64,000 nucleotides of DNA from Ruegeria sp. HKCCD7303 (GTDB taxonomy: Bacteria > Pseudomonadota > Alphaproteobacteria > Rhodobacterales > Rhodobacteraceae): positions 951,264 to 1,015,263 of the forward strand of contig NZ_WVRE01000002.1 of the NCBI RefSeq assembly GCF_013111185.1, written 5' to 3'. Each line of letters begins with the position of its first letter. Within the stretch, counting starts at the first letter, position 1. The position numbers were made by a program, and so were the translations under genes. The notes beneath the pieces were generated by a model, which was not told where the DNA came from, searched no databases, and saw only the letters and a list, made by a program, of their open reading frames with translations. This document shows positions 27,816 through 35,833 of this stretch, piece after piece.

Positions 27816-29551
27816 TTCTCGTCCGTCTCCAATGTAGAGATGTCACCTTCTGGCAGACCAAGTTCGCGCGCCTTCAAAAGGCGGCGCATGATCTTGCCAG
27901 AGCGGGTCTTGGGAAGGGCATTTCGGAAAACGATCTCGCGGGGGGCCACAGCCGCTCCAAGCCGTTTGCGGGCAAGGCCGCGAATGTCGCGCTCTAGCTC
28001 CTCATCCGCGGTTTGGCCGGAATTCAGGGTCACGAAGGCTTTGACGATTTCGCCCGCTGTCTCGTCTGGAATACCAATCACAGCGGCCTCGGCGACGGCT
28101 TCATGCTCAATCAGCGCACTTTCAACCTCGAAGGGGCCGACCAGATGGCCCGACGTTTTGATTAGGTCATCGGCTCGACCGACGAACCAGAAATACCCAT
28201 CACTGTCCCGCATCGCGAGATCGCCTGACAAGTACCAACCATCATTGAAGCATTTTTCGTACCGCGCCTGTTCGTGAAGATAGTCCCGCATCATCGAGGG
28301 CCAGCCCGGTCGCAGAGCAAGCTCTCCTATCTCGCCATCCGGTAATTCCCGCAAGCCACCGTTGTCTGGTTCCACAATGCCAGCAACAACGCCAGGCAGG
28401 GGTTTGCCCATCGATCCAGGCTTGATGTCATGCGCTCTAGTATTGGCAATCATGATGCCCCCGGTTTCTGTCTGCCACCAATTGTCGTGGAACGGACGAC
28501 CGAATACCTCGTTGGACCAGACCACGGCTTCGGCGTTCAGAGGCTCACCGACGCTTGCAAGAAACTGCAGAGCACTGAAGTTGTACCCTCGTGCGGCCTC
28601 ACTGCCAGCGCGCATCATCATGCGGATGGCTGTTGGGGCTGAATACCAGACCTCAACGCGTTCCCTTTCAACGATCCCATACCAGCGTTCGAGATTGAAT
28701 TCTGCCTCGTCCACGATCATCGTCACGCGGTTCACCAGTGGTGAGATAATCCCGTAGGTCGTTCCGGTGACCCAGCCCGGGTCAGCGGTGCACCAGTAGG
28801 TCACGCCGGGCTGCAGTTCGAGCGCGTATCGACCCGAGAGCGCGTGGTGCTGAACTGCGCCATGCACGTGAACCGCACCTTTTGGCCTCCCGGTGGTACC
28901 CGAGGTGAAGTGAATCAATGCCGGGTCTTCCGTCTGTGTGTGGGCAGCCAGAAATTCTGTCGAGGCCTCTTGCAATGCCGGGGCCAGAGCGACGCAATCA
29001 TCAGGAGCTTCGTCGCCAACGATGAGGACCAAACGCAGCGACGTCATTTCCTGACGCCACGATGCGATTTTGCGTTTGTAGAGTGATTTAGTCGTGACCA
29101 GAACATTGGCATCGCCGATTTCCATCCTGGTTCTCAGGGGTTCTGGCCCAAAGGCGGCAAAGAGTGGCGTAAAGACCATCCCGGCCTTTAAAGTGCCAAG
29201 GGCCGCAGCATAAAGCTCAGGCCGCCGCCCCATCGCGACAAAGACGCGGTCCCCTTTTTGTTGTCCGTGGTCGTAGAGCAGATTTGCAAACCGCGACGAC
29301 ATGGCTGCGAGATCTCCATAGCTGAGCGTTTGCTGCGCTCCCTCCTTGGATAGCCAGATCAGGGCAGTATGGTCTCCATGCCCCTGCGCTACATGGCGAT
29401 CGACAGCTTCAAACCCGATGTTGATCGAGCCATCTGGCAAACCTGTGAGAAGTCCGCGGCCAAGGTCGTTTGTCGGCTGCTCTAGGGCATCCGAGGTTGG
29501 TTGCCAACACGCAGCGGCGCGCTCTTCGGGTGATTTCCCAATGATGCTCAT
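27812..29551 (-). CDS. AMP-forming acyl/acetyl-CoA synthetase
   Basis: A 579-aa ANL-superfamily ligase that activates a carboxylic acid, probably acetate or another short acid, with ATP and CoA. Visible are the phosphate loop [12 protein letters not shown] at about 212-223, the adenylate motif [19 protein letters not shown] and the catalytic Lys553 in TRSGKIMRR, which is the lysine normally controlled by acetylation. It is somewhat shorter than housekeeping Acs (about 650 aa). It is the first gene of the tight ligase-E1-E2-ACP operon. Confidence 0.92.
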   Translation of the reverse strand: MSIIGKSPEERAAACWQPTSDALEQPTNDLGRGLLTGLPDGSINIGFEAVDRHVAQGHGDHTALIWLSKEGAQQTLSYGDLAAMSSRFANLLYDHGQQKGDRVFVAMGRRPELYAAALGTLKAGMVFTPLFAAFGPEPLRTRMEIGDANVLVTTKSLYKRKIASWRQEMTSLRLVLIVGDEAPDDCVALAPALQEASTEFLAAHTQTEDPALIHFTSGTTGRPKGAVHVHGAVQHHALSGRYALELQPGVTYWCTADPGWVTGTTYGIISPLVNRVTMIVDEAEFNLERWYGIVERERVEVWYSAPTAIRMMMRAGSEAARGYNFSALQFLASVGEPLNAEAVVWSNEVFGRPFHDNWWQTETGGIMIANTRAHDIKPGSMGKPLPGVVAGIVEPDNGGLRELPDGEIGELALRPGWPSMMRDYLHEQARYEKCFNDGWYLSGDLAMRDSDGYFWFVGRADDLIKTSGHLVGPFEVESALIEHEAVAEAAVIGIPDETAGEIVKAFVTLNSGQTADEELERDIRGLARKRLGAAVAPREIVFRNALPKTRSGKIMRRLLKARELGLPEGDISTLETDEK

Positions 29552-29600
29552 TGCTACATCCTCCCGCAGAAAGTCTGGTGGGGAGGTCTGGGGGAAAGCA

Positions 29601-29614
29601 ATGACTCAAATCAA
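29601..29614. promoter_or_regulatory. Possible FNR-like box upstream of the ligase-E1-E2-ACP operon
   Basis: ATGAC-TCAA-ATCAA has one perfect half-site and two mismatches in the other. It lies 50 bp upstream of the ligase ATG at 29551 and 11 bp from the IS6 fragment, at a position normal for activation. Listed because neighbouring modules carry better boxes. Confidence 0.4.
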
Positions 29615-29624
29615 AGCGCGCAAT

Positions 29625-29887
29625 ATAGCGGACGGCTTCATGGCTGACATCGATCCCGCGCTCGTGCAGCAGATCTTCGACATTTCGAAGCGAGAGCGGA
29701 AATCGGATGTACAGAATCACCGCAAGGCGGATGATCTCAGGGCTAGTTTTGAAGTACTTTAAGGAGGCAGGTTTGGTCATGTCCGAAGGCTATGCAACCG
29801 CCCTGCCCCGCTCAAGCAAAGTTCTTCTGACAAGACCAGCTACGTAACCGCCCTGCCCTGCTCAAGCCAAGTTATTCTGACAAGACC
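29625..29887 (-). mobile_element. IS6-family fragment with duplicated right end
   Basis: The first 52 transposase residues (MTKPASLKYFKTSPEIIR to DVSHEAVRY) and the right terminus are kept; the left two thirds are gone. The terminus occurs twice in tandem: 29788-29837 and 29838-29887 are two versions of the same 50-bp right end, each finishing CTGACAAGACC. The second matches other copies better in some positions, so two insertions or a recombination event, not simple slippage, is likely. Confidence 0.82.
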
Positions 29888-29889
29888 CT

Positions 29890-30168
29890 TTAATTGCTCG
29901 CGCCCCGCGCGGCCTGAGGGTTCTCAGTCAGAAAACCTCGCAAAACGGTGAAGAGAGCCCTCGCATGTTGAATATCGTCAGCATGCATTGCAGCGCGAAT
30001 ATCGTCGCAGATCATTTCATGTACTTTTTGCGGCCCGTGGTGAATTTGCATAAGGTAATTCCCCATTAGCGCGGCGTCGTATGTGGTGAAATGCTCGTGT
30101 TCAGCGAGCGCGTCGATCTCTGCCCTCGTGAGCGCGGACATGTCTTCGATATCTTCAGCCGAAATCAT
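29890..30168 (-). CDS. Small conserved-type protein of unknown function
   Basis: A 92-aa soluble, mostly helical, acidic and His-containing protein (LAEHEHFTTYDAALMGNYL). I do not recognise a named family. It stands alone between two IS6 elements, has an FNR-like box 53 bp upstream, and ends 3 bp from the duplicated IS6 right end. A role in the low-oxygen response is inferred from that box and from the neighbouring modules. Confidence 0.7.
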   Translation of the reverse strand: MISAEDIEDMSALTRAEIDALAEHEHFTTYDAALMGNYLMQIHHGPQKVHEMICDDIRAAMHADDIQHARALFTVLRGFLTENPQAARGASN

Positions 30169-30220
30169 GGTTCTTTGCCTCCCAATGAAAGAACATTAAC
30201 AATCCGATCGACGCAGCACA

Positions 30221-30234
30221 TTGATTTGGCTCAA
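30221..30234. promoter_or_regulatory. FNR-like box upstream of the 92-aa gene
   Basis: TTGAT-TTGG-CTCAA differs from the Fnr consensus at one position and is 53 bp upstream of the ATG at 30168. Confidence 0.65.
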
Positions 30235-30355
30235 ACGTCGCTGGTCAAGCTGGATTGGATATAACAACAACTGGGCGACCGATGCGGACCCCTCATGGAC
30301 TTTTTGACTAATGATTTCTGATCCAAGAAAGCCACCGCTGAACCACACTAAAAAT

Positions 30356-31173
30356 GGTGCTGTCAGACGAATTCTAGCTAGTCTCAGTTTGCCGCTGAAA
30401 CTGCGAAGCTATTCGGAACAAAGTTGACGCCACTCGGCAAGAGCAGCGGTGCGTGTCAGCTTGAAGGAGTCTCGGCTGCTGAGCGATCTTTCCTGATTGA
30501 AGTGGTTGTAGACGCAGGAATGGACGGAAGCGAACTTCTGCAAACTTCGGATGCGCCTGAAACGTTGCATCGCGCGTTCGCGTCGTCGGAACGGCGAGTG
30601 CGAATTCTCAACGCAGTTATTGAGCCACCTGCCCGTCTGCTGTTTTTCGATAGCGCCAAGCTCTCTGAGAGCGGCCCGGTACGATGCGAAGCGATCCGTG
30701 ACGAAGTTGTTCGCTTTTCCGTGCCGCTTCATCAATTTCTTGAGGAATTTCAGTGCTGCAGCTCTGTTTCGACGTTTGGTGACAACGGCTTCCAGCACTT
30801 CGCCCTCATGATCGACGGCCCGCCAAAGATAATGCCGCTTGCCACTCACCTTCACGAAAACCTCGTCCACATGCCACTTCCATTTGGAGTATGCTCTCAA
30901 TTGCTGAACACGCTTTCTTCGGATTTCAGCAGCAAACCTTGGGCCAAACCTGTTCCACCAATACCGGACAGTTTCGTGACTCACGTCTATGCCTCGCTCG
31001 TGCAACAAGTCTTCGACATTCCGAAGCGAGAGCGGGAAACGGATGTACAGCTTCACAGCAAGGCGGATGATCTCGGGGCTGGTTTTAAAGTACTTAAATG
31101 GCGACTGTTTAATCATGCGCGAAGGCTACGAGAGCACCTTGCCCTGCTCAAGCAAAGTTATTCTGACAAGGCC
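30356..31173 (-). mobile_element. IS6-family insertion sequence, intact
   Basis: An 818-bp element bounded by GGTGCTGTCAGACGAATTC on the left and the complement GGCCTTGTCAGAATAACTTT on the right, with one uninterrupted transposase gene. No target duplication is visible (flanks ACTAAAAAT versus GCCAGGAA). Its right end cuts a transposase gene of another IS family at 31174. Confidence 0.92.
30409..31116 (-). CDS. IS6-family DDE transposase
   Basis: A 235-aa IS6/IS26-type transposase. It has the N-terminal helix-turn-helix region (SLRNVEDLLHERGIDVSHET), and the DDE triad in WHVDEVF, VTDRFASY and CVENSHSPFRRRE. The frame is complete, but it differs from the 53206-53919 copy by many substitutions, including FVTDR-preceding residues and ENSHS for ENSHL, so the two copies are not a recent duplication. 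Confidence 0.93.
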   Translation of the reverse strand: MIKQSPFKYFKTSPEIIRLAVKLYIRFPLSLRNVEDLLHERGIDVSHETVRYWWNRFGPRFAAEIRRKRVQQLRAYSKWKWHVDEVFVKVSGKRHYLWRAVDHEGEVLEAVVTKRRNRAAALKFLKKLMKRHGKANNFVTDRFASYRAALRELGAIEKQQTGRWLNNCVENSHSPFRRRERAMQRFRRIRSLQKFASVHSCVYNHFNQERSLSSRDSFKLTRTAALAEWRQLCSE

Positions 31174-31580
31174 GCCAGGAACTCAAGCAGTTCCGCCGCA
31201 ACTATTCTGACCCAAACCGAGGGCCAACTGGCAAGGGCACGGGCCGCTACCGCGCCCTGAAAGACGTTTGCGAGGCCTGTCCATCAAAAGCCAAATGCTG
31301 CCCTAATGCCGATGCGCGCAAAATCACCCGCGAAGAGCATGAAGACGCTCGCCAGGTCGCCCGCGAAATCGCCAAAACACGCCAATACGAGATCTCAATG
31401 AAGCTCCGAAAGAAAGTCGAGATGCTCTCTGCCCACCTCAAACGCATTCTCGGCTTGGGACGGCTCCGATTACGCGGACCATGTGGTACCAATGACGAAT
31501 TCCTCCTCGCCGCCACCGCCCAGAACCTCCGCAAATTGGCCAAGATCTTTCCCGCGCCGCAGCAATCGCGAAAAGCCTGA
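31174..31580 (+). pseudogene. Truncated IS1182-type transposase, C-terminal part
   Basis: The frame from 31176 reads QELKQFRRNYSDPNRGP, then CEACPSKAKCCPNA and EHEDARQVAREIAKTRQYE, ending ...AQNLRKLAKIF...SRKA at 31580. The four-Cys segment followed by a helical region is characteristic of the C-terminal third of IS1182-type (IS1380/IS5-like) transposases. The N-terminal part is absent because the IS6 element's right end lies immediately upstream, so the IS6 insertion or a deletion it caused removed it. Confidence 0.8.
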
Positions 31581-31659
31581 TCAGAAAGGCGTTCGTGCCG
31601 TGCTCGGGTTACCCCATTCTGCACCAGCAACACGTTGTTTTTCCAAAGAATCGGCTCGG

Positions 31660-31704
31660 TGCAGACGTTCGCTGCGCAGTACATCAGTGACCGCTATGCG
31701 GACA
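31660..31704. repeat. 45-bp repeat, copy 1
   Basis: This segment (from TGCAGACGTTCG to CTATGCGGACA) is identical to 55912-55956 except for one base (A versus G in the CAGTRCATC part). It ends 16 bp before the FNR box of the downstream hsp20 gene. Confidence 0.8.
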
Positions 31705-31720
31705 TTGCAGCCAAGCCCTT

Positions 31721-31734
31721 TTGATCCGCATCAA
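31721..31734. promoter_or_regulatory. Perfect FNR box upstream of hsp20
   Basis: TTGAT-CCGC-ATCAA matches both Fnr half-sites and lies 60 bp upstream of the hsp20 ATG at 31795. Confidence 0.8.
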
Positions 31735-31794
31735 GGACGTGGAACGGCGACCAGCTCAATATCTCTCCAACCTATCAAAGAGGAGAACCCGGAA

Positions 31795-32211
31795 ATGGTT
31801 GAGAAATCTCACACCAGTGGCTTCTGGCCTTCGCTTTATGAACCTCTTCGGCAGGCGGGGACGCATGTATCCGAATGGTTGGCCCCCGCATCAGAGGCCT
31901 CAGGATCGGAAGACACTTACCGTATAAGCGTCGAACTGCCAGGGGTGGCTGAAGGAGACATCGACTTGAGTGTTCATGACGGTGTTGTAACGCTGAAGGG
32001 CGAAAAGCAGACAGAGCGCGAAGAGAAAGGTGAGACATGGTTCTTCTCTGAGAGGCAGTATGGCTCATTCAGTCGGTCTTTTCGGCTGCCGCCGGACGCG
32101 GATGCTGGCAGTGTCGACGCACACTTAAAGGATGGAGTGCTGACCATCACTATTCCTAAGGTCGCACCGAAAAAGTCGGAAGGTACCAAGGTGCAGATCC
32201 GCAGATCCTAG
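31795..32211 (+). CDS. Small heat shock protein, Hsp20 family (first copy)
   Basis: A 138-aa alpha-crystallin-type chaperone that holds unfolding proteins. The alpha-crystallin domain covers about residues 40-130 (YRISVELPGVAEGDIDL, GVVTLKGEK, GVLTITIPK), ending in a short tail. AGAGGAG lies upstream of the ATG at 31795, and a perfect FNR box 60 bp upstream. It precedes a double-domain Usp gene in the same direction. A second Hsp20 is encoded at 37322-37825. Confidence 0.95.
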   Translation: MVEKSHTSGFWPSLYEPLRQAGTHVSEWLAPASEASGSEDTYRISVELPGVAEGDIDLSVHDGVVTLKGEKQTEREEKGETWFFSERQYGSFSRSFRLPPDADAGSVDAHLKDGVLTITIPKVAPKKSEGTKVQIRRS

Positions 32212-32461
32212 GGCGATACAACTTGAACGTTACACTCAATGGGACGACTGCTTCGTGAGCTAGCAGACGCTGGAAGAAAATATGGCCTTGACCACAACGC
32301 GGACAATGTTGCCGCTTTCCGTGTCAGCGCCTCTCTCCCAAAGTGCATGGGAGAATTGACAGGCTAGAATTCTATACGACGGCGAAAAGCGTGTGGCCGA
32401 AATACAATTCATGATACAGTTGAAGGCCTCCGACTGGCGCCAAACTTCAACGGAGACCCCT

Positions 32462-33307
32462 ATGGAACGCCGAACCATACTTTTTGTTATGAATGTAAAA
32501 ACCGAGGACCACGAGATCGGCAAGGTTGCGGAAATGGCCGCAAGAGAGGACCATCATTTGCTTTGTCTTATGCTTGATATGGCCCCCGCCTTGCCTGCAT
32601 ATTCCTACTCGGTTCCGCCATATGGCGGGCTGAATATTCCGGACGATTGGAAGGAGACCCTAGCCTCCACGCAAGCTAATCTCAAATTCAGGTGTGATAT
32701 CATTGAACAGCTGCTCGCACAGAGAAATGCGTCGGGGGAGGTTGAGGCTGTCCTTACTGCAAGCATGGATACCAAACATGTCGTTGCGCGTTTTGCCCGT
32801 GTCAGCGATGAGGCGATCTTTTCTCAAAGTCTGCGGGAGACCCGCGATCTGATGACCGAAGCGGCATCCGGCGTTTTGTTCCACTCACCGATCGGATTTC
32901 GGATCAATGCCAACCTAGCACGAAATTCCGAATGCATATTTGTCGCCTGGGACAGCAGCGAGGCCGCGTCTGCAGCAGTTCACGCCGCCCTACCGCATCT
33001 GCTGGACGCGCGCGAGGTGATTATAGGATGTATCGACCCTGTGACCACGGTTAACCGTGACGGGCAGGATCCCGGAACCGATGTGGCCGCATGGCTCAGC
33101 CATCATGGATGCTTGGTAACCTTGTCACAGTATCCCAGCGGTGGACGCTCCGTCGCCGATGTTATTCAGGACCGCGCGGCGGAATCCGGCTCAGATCTGA
33201 TCGTGATGGGAGCATACGGTCAGGCCCGGATGATCCAGACTGTTTTGGGCGGAACGACCCGGTCGATGGTCGAACAAACCAAGTTACCGGTCTTCCTCGC
33301 CCACTGA
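32462..33307 (+). CDS. Double-domain universal stress protein (second copy)
   Basis: A 281-aa tandem Usp protein and paralogue of the one at 18161-19006. It begins MERRTILFVMNV, with GGAG upstream of the ATG; an in-frame GTG at 32393 would give a longer version without a good ribosome-binding site. Shared landmarks include SGVLFHSPIGF, DVAAWLSHHGCLVTLSQYP and DLIVMGAYGQ. The C-terminal GGTTRSMVEQTKLPVFL is the nucleotide-binding end. It lies about 250 bp after hsp20, possibly in the same transcript, and no FNR box of its own was found. Confidence 0.92.
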   Translation: MERRTILFVMNVKTEDHEIGKVAEMAAREDHHLLCLMLDMAPALPAYSYSVPPYGGLNIPDDWKETLASTQANLKFRCDIIEQLLAQRNASGEVEAVLTASMDTKHVVARFARVSDEAIFSQSLRETRDLMTEAASGVLFHSPIGFRINANLARNSECIFVAWDSSEAASAAVHAALPHLLDAREVIIGCIDPVTTVNRDGQDPGTDVAAWLSHHGCLVTLSQYPSGGRSVADVIQDRAAESGSDLIVMGAYGQARMIQTVLGGTTRSMVEQTKLPVFLAH

Positions 33308-33371
33308 GAAACCCCCAGCGGGATCCGCTTTTTTGAACGAGCACTCTGCGGACAAACCTGCTGGTTAACGG

Positions 33372-33487
33372 CCAGACGAATGATCTCGTGGTTGGTTTTG
33401 TAGTACTTTAATGGCGATCTTTTATTCATAAGCTGAGGCTACGAAAGCCCCCTGCTCCGCATCAAGCCAAGTGCTTCTGACAAAACC
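33372..33487 (-). mobile_element. IS6-family right-end relic
   Basis: About 115 bp: the degenerate first 20-odd transposase residues (PLKYYKTNHEIIRLAV) and the terminal TGCTTCTGACAAAACC. Everything to the left is missing. It has the same orientation as all other copies in the window and lies between the Usp and thioredoxin modules. Confidence 0.78.
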
Positions 33488-33503
33488 TAGCAAGGATCAT
33501 CGC

Positions 33504-33959
33504 TCATTGCGCATGTCCATCAAGTGTCGTGCCGGTGCTTGTGCCGACCCAGTCTGCTATGTCGCTTGCGGATATCACGCCAGTCCGCCGTCCGATTTCT
33601 TTGCCACCTTGGAAGGCAATCAGAAGTGGAATGCCGCGGATGCCATACCGGGCTCCCGCCGTCGGAAATGCCTCAGTATCGAGCTTGGCGAGGCGCGCGC
33701 TACCTTTGAGCGCCTGAGCGGCCTTGGCGAACTCTGGCGCCATCATGCGGCAAGGCCCACACCATGCGGCCCAAAAGTCCACAATCAATGGAACGTCGTC
33801 GATACGTTCCGCCTTCTGTAAAACGTCGAGAGAGACATCGATGGGAGCCCGGGGCACGAGCATGGCACCACATTTTCCACATTTGGGAGAAGCGCGCAGA
33901 CGGCCTTCCGGAACCTTATTTCCCTGACCACAGGCGAGACAAGCAAGCTTCAAACTCAT
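33504..33959 (-). CDS. trxC: Thioredoxin 2
   Basis: A 151-aa cytosolic thioredoxin of the TrxC type that reduces disulfides, usually under oxidative stress. Residues 7-30 form the zinc-binding module with two Cys pairs (CLAC, CGKC), as in TrxC; the active site is WCGPC with Cys67 and Cys70, and the cis-Pro is in IRGIPLLI. No N-terminal export signal. It is the second of two genes after the cytochrome, transcribed in the same direction about 60 bp downstream, so it may share the cytochrome promoter with its FNR-like box. Confidence 0.94.
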   Translation of the reverse strand: MSLKLACLACGQGNKVPEGRLRASPKCGKCGAMLVPRAPIDVSLDVLQKAERIDDVPLIVDFWAAWCGPCRMMAPEFAKAAQALKGSARLAKLDTEAFPTAGARYGIRGIPLLIAFQGGKEIGRRTGVISASDIADWVGTSTGTTLDGHAQ

Positions 33960-34022
33960 ATGCTAATCCCCCTTATCCTTCTGTTCATCAATAATTAGCC
34001 TTTCGCTCAGCTCCATATTTCT

Positions 34023-34436
34023 TCAGGGAAGATAAGACTTTGGAGTGGGATCCTGCAGTGCCTCAAGGTAATTTGCGATCGCGATCAGCTTAGTGGGCAT
34101 TAGGATTGGCTCACCATTGCCTCGATCGAATTCACTCATTTCATTGTCCAAAAGGTCGACGATAATCGGCATATCCTCTCGCGGGAGAATGTTGCGGGAA
34201 TACCCGCTCAGTATCTCCATGATCTCAAGAGCGGGCCACACCCCGTTGCGCCGCGCTGCAATTCTCGTCAAGTCTGGCGGCGGTGTGCTCAAACGCGCAG
34301 CCACAGGCCCATCGCCCTTTCCATCAACACCATGACAAGACACGCAGTTTTGCAAGTACAGCGTTTTTCCGGTAGTTGTTTTTTCTATAGTGGTTCCCAT
34401 CAAAAGAAGAGGAACCATAAGCAGCCAATATTTCAT
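34023..34436 (-). CDS. Small periplasmic cytochrome c (second copy)
   Basis: A 137-aa monohaem c-type cytochrome with an N-terminal hydrophobic signal (KYWLLMVPLLLMG), CVSCH at 31-35 and a probable Met89 axial ligand in REDMPII. It is a paralogue of 8416-8823, sharing GDGP, PPDLT and NGVWP/NGGVFP. The signal appears uncleaved or weakly cleaved, so it may be membrane-tethered. I chose the ATG at 34436; an upstream ATG at 34463 is possible. An FNR-like box lies 58 bp upstream. Confidence 0.9.
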   Translation of the reverse strand: MKYWLLMVPLLLMGTTIEKTTTGKTLYLQNCVSCHGVDGKGDGPVAARLSTPPPDLTRIAARRNGVWPALEIMEILSGYSRNILPREDMPIIVDLLDNEMSEFDRGNGEPILMPTKLIAIANYLEALQDPTPKSYLP

Positions 34437-34493
34437 ACGAGTGATCTTTCCGAAACGGTGCATCAAAGTTAACGTTTCTTTTCAACCAGTACT

Positions 34494-34507
34494 TTGATCC
34501 CGGTCAA
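34494..34507. promoter_or_regulatory. FNR-like box upstream of the cytochrome c gene
   Basis: TTGAT-CCCG-GTCAA has one mismatch to the Fnr consensus and lies 58 bp upstream of the ATG at 34436. Confidence 0.68.
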
Positions 34508-34525
34508 TTGACTAATCACGGCTTA

Positions 34526-34975
34526 GGTGCTGTCAGACATATTCAAACCAGACTCAGCTAGGCCAATATAGCTGCCCTTTAAGTTGCACCAAGTTCGCGC
34601 CACTCGGCGAGAGCAGCGTTACGTGCCAGCTTGAAAGTGTCTCGGCTGGCGAGCGATCTTTCTTAGTTGAAGTGGCTTCAGATAGAGGGGTTAACGGATG
34701 CGAATTTCTCCAAACTTCGCATGCGCCTGAAGCATTGCATGGCGCGTTCTCGTCGCCGGAGAGGAAGATGCGAATTCTCTACCCGGTTGTTGAGCCTACG
34801 GCCCTTTTAGCTGTTTTTCGAGAGCACCCAAATCTCTGAGCGCCGCCTTGTAGGATGCGAAGAGGTTTGTGACTATTTCCTCCGCACAACCGCGTCGCTT
34901 CATCAATTTCTTCAGAAAATTTGAAGCTGCAGTTTTGTTTCGGCGTTTGGTGACAACGGCTTCCAACACTTCAAA
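34526..34975 (-). mobile_element. Degenerate IS6-family left-end fragment
   Basis: It begins with the left terminus GGTGCTGTCAGACATATTC and encodes the decayed C-terminal two thirds of the transposase in pieces (EVLEAVVTKRRNKTAASNFLKKLMKRRGCAEEIVTN). Many substitutions and a stop (QLKGP then stop) have destroyed the frame. Similarity stops at about 34975. It is the only relic here that keeps the left end and loses the right end. Confidence 0.82.
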
Positions 34976-35370
34976 CGTATCGTAAGACCACTGCAGGCAA
35001 TGATCGCTGCACCGGCTACAAAACTGGCTTGTGATGAGAAACACATGCTTAAACCACCTCCACCGTTTTACATAGCTGAAGTCGTTGAAGCAAAGAACAC
35101 TTTTCATTTCGAAGTACTGCGTTGCGCCGCCTAAAGGGCGCATTGTGAGTTGTCTGGCCAACCATTTAGGAACCGGTGCTGCCAGGTAAATTCGGACCAA
35201 TCAAATCGGACCAACCAGCGGAATGTTGGTTGTTCAGCGTTGACGATCTCAGCGACCGGGTCTGCGAAGAAGTCGGTTAAAAAGTTAAGTGTCTTTTTGT
35301 TTTCTTCCCACGTATCAAGGAATGCCGATACTCGTATTTCAAGCTGATTGAGTAGCGTTAGTGCATTCGA
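34976..35370. other. Intergenic stretch without a supported gene
   Basis: About 395 bp between the IS6 relic and a small zinc-ribbon-like gene. I see no convincing coding sequence, terminator or operator in it. Confidence 0.4.
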
Positions 35371-35577
35371 CTACGTATGCGGTTGGCTGGGCGTCGCTTT
35401 TCGCTTGGTACCTTTGCAAAGCTCACAAACCCATTCAGCGGTTCCATCAATCGCTCGACTTGAACTCTTTAGGTCGTGGTAGGAAACGATCCGCTGTTCG
35501 CGGCAAAAAGGACAAGTTGCAATCGCATGAAAATCGGGAACATGGACGGCTTTCGGCGGGGCGGGATTGCAAACCAT
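35371..35577 (-). CDS. Small zinc-ribbon-like protein
   Basis: A 68-aa protein with two CxxC pairs (TCPFC and VCELC) about 30 residues apart, a layout of a small zinc ribbon. The ATG at 35577 has TTGGAG eight bases upstream. I do not recognise a family; DNA or RNA binding is possible. It may also be a remnant. Confidence 0.5.
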   Translation of the reverse strand: MVCNPAPPKAVHVPDFHAIATCPFCREQRIVSYHDLKSSSRAIDGTAEWVCELCKGTKRKATPSQPHT

Positions 35578-35833
35578 AGAGTTCTCCAATTGGGAGGATA
35601 CCGCGCGTGCTGAACATAGGTTAGCGGCCTATTTTGACACTTTGTCGGGCTATATCATCACCAATTCTAACATAAGTCGCTACGCTGTGCGATTTTCGTT
35701 TCGGAAGGCACGCCTTGAGTGCGGTTTAGTAATTTCACAGATTTAGTTAATCGTCTGCCTTGCAGACGATGCGGTCATTGGGCTTCGCAAGTTTGAGCTA
35801 TTTCGGGCCGTCTAGTGTGCTACAGCGCCAGCA

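Noticed and set aside
31483..31794. Longer N-terminus for the first Hsp20
   Set aside because: The extension runs through the IS1182 relic, the 45-bp repeat and the FNR box; the ATG at 31795 has a good ribosome-binding site.
32212..32461. FNR box for the second double-domain Usp
   Set aside because: TTGAC and TTCAT-like half-sites exist but none at 4-bp spacing; the gene may rely on the hsp20 promoter.
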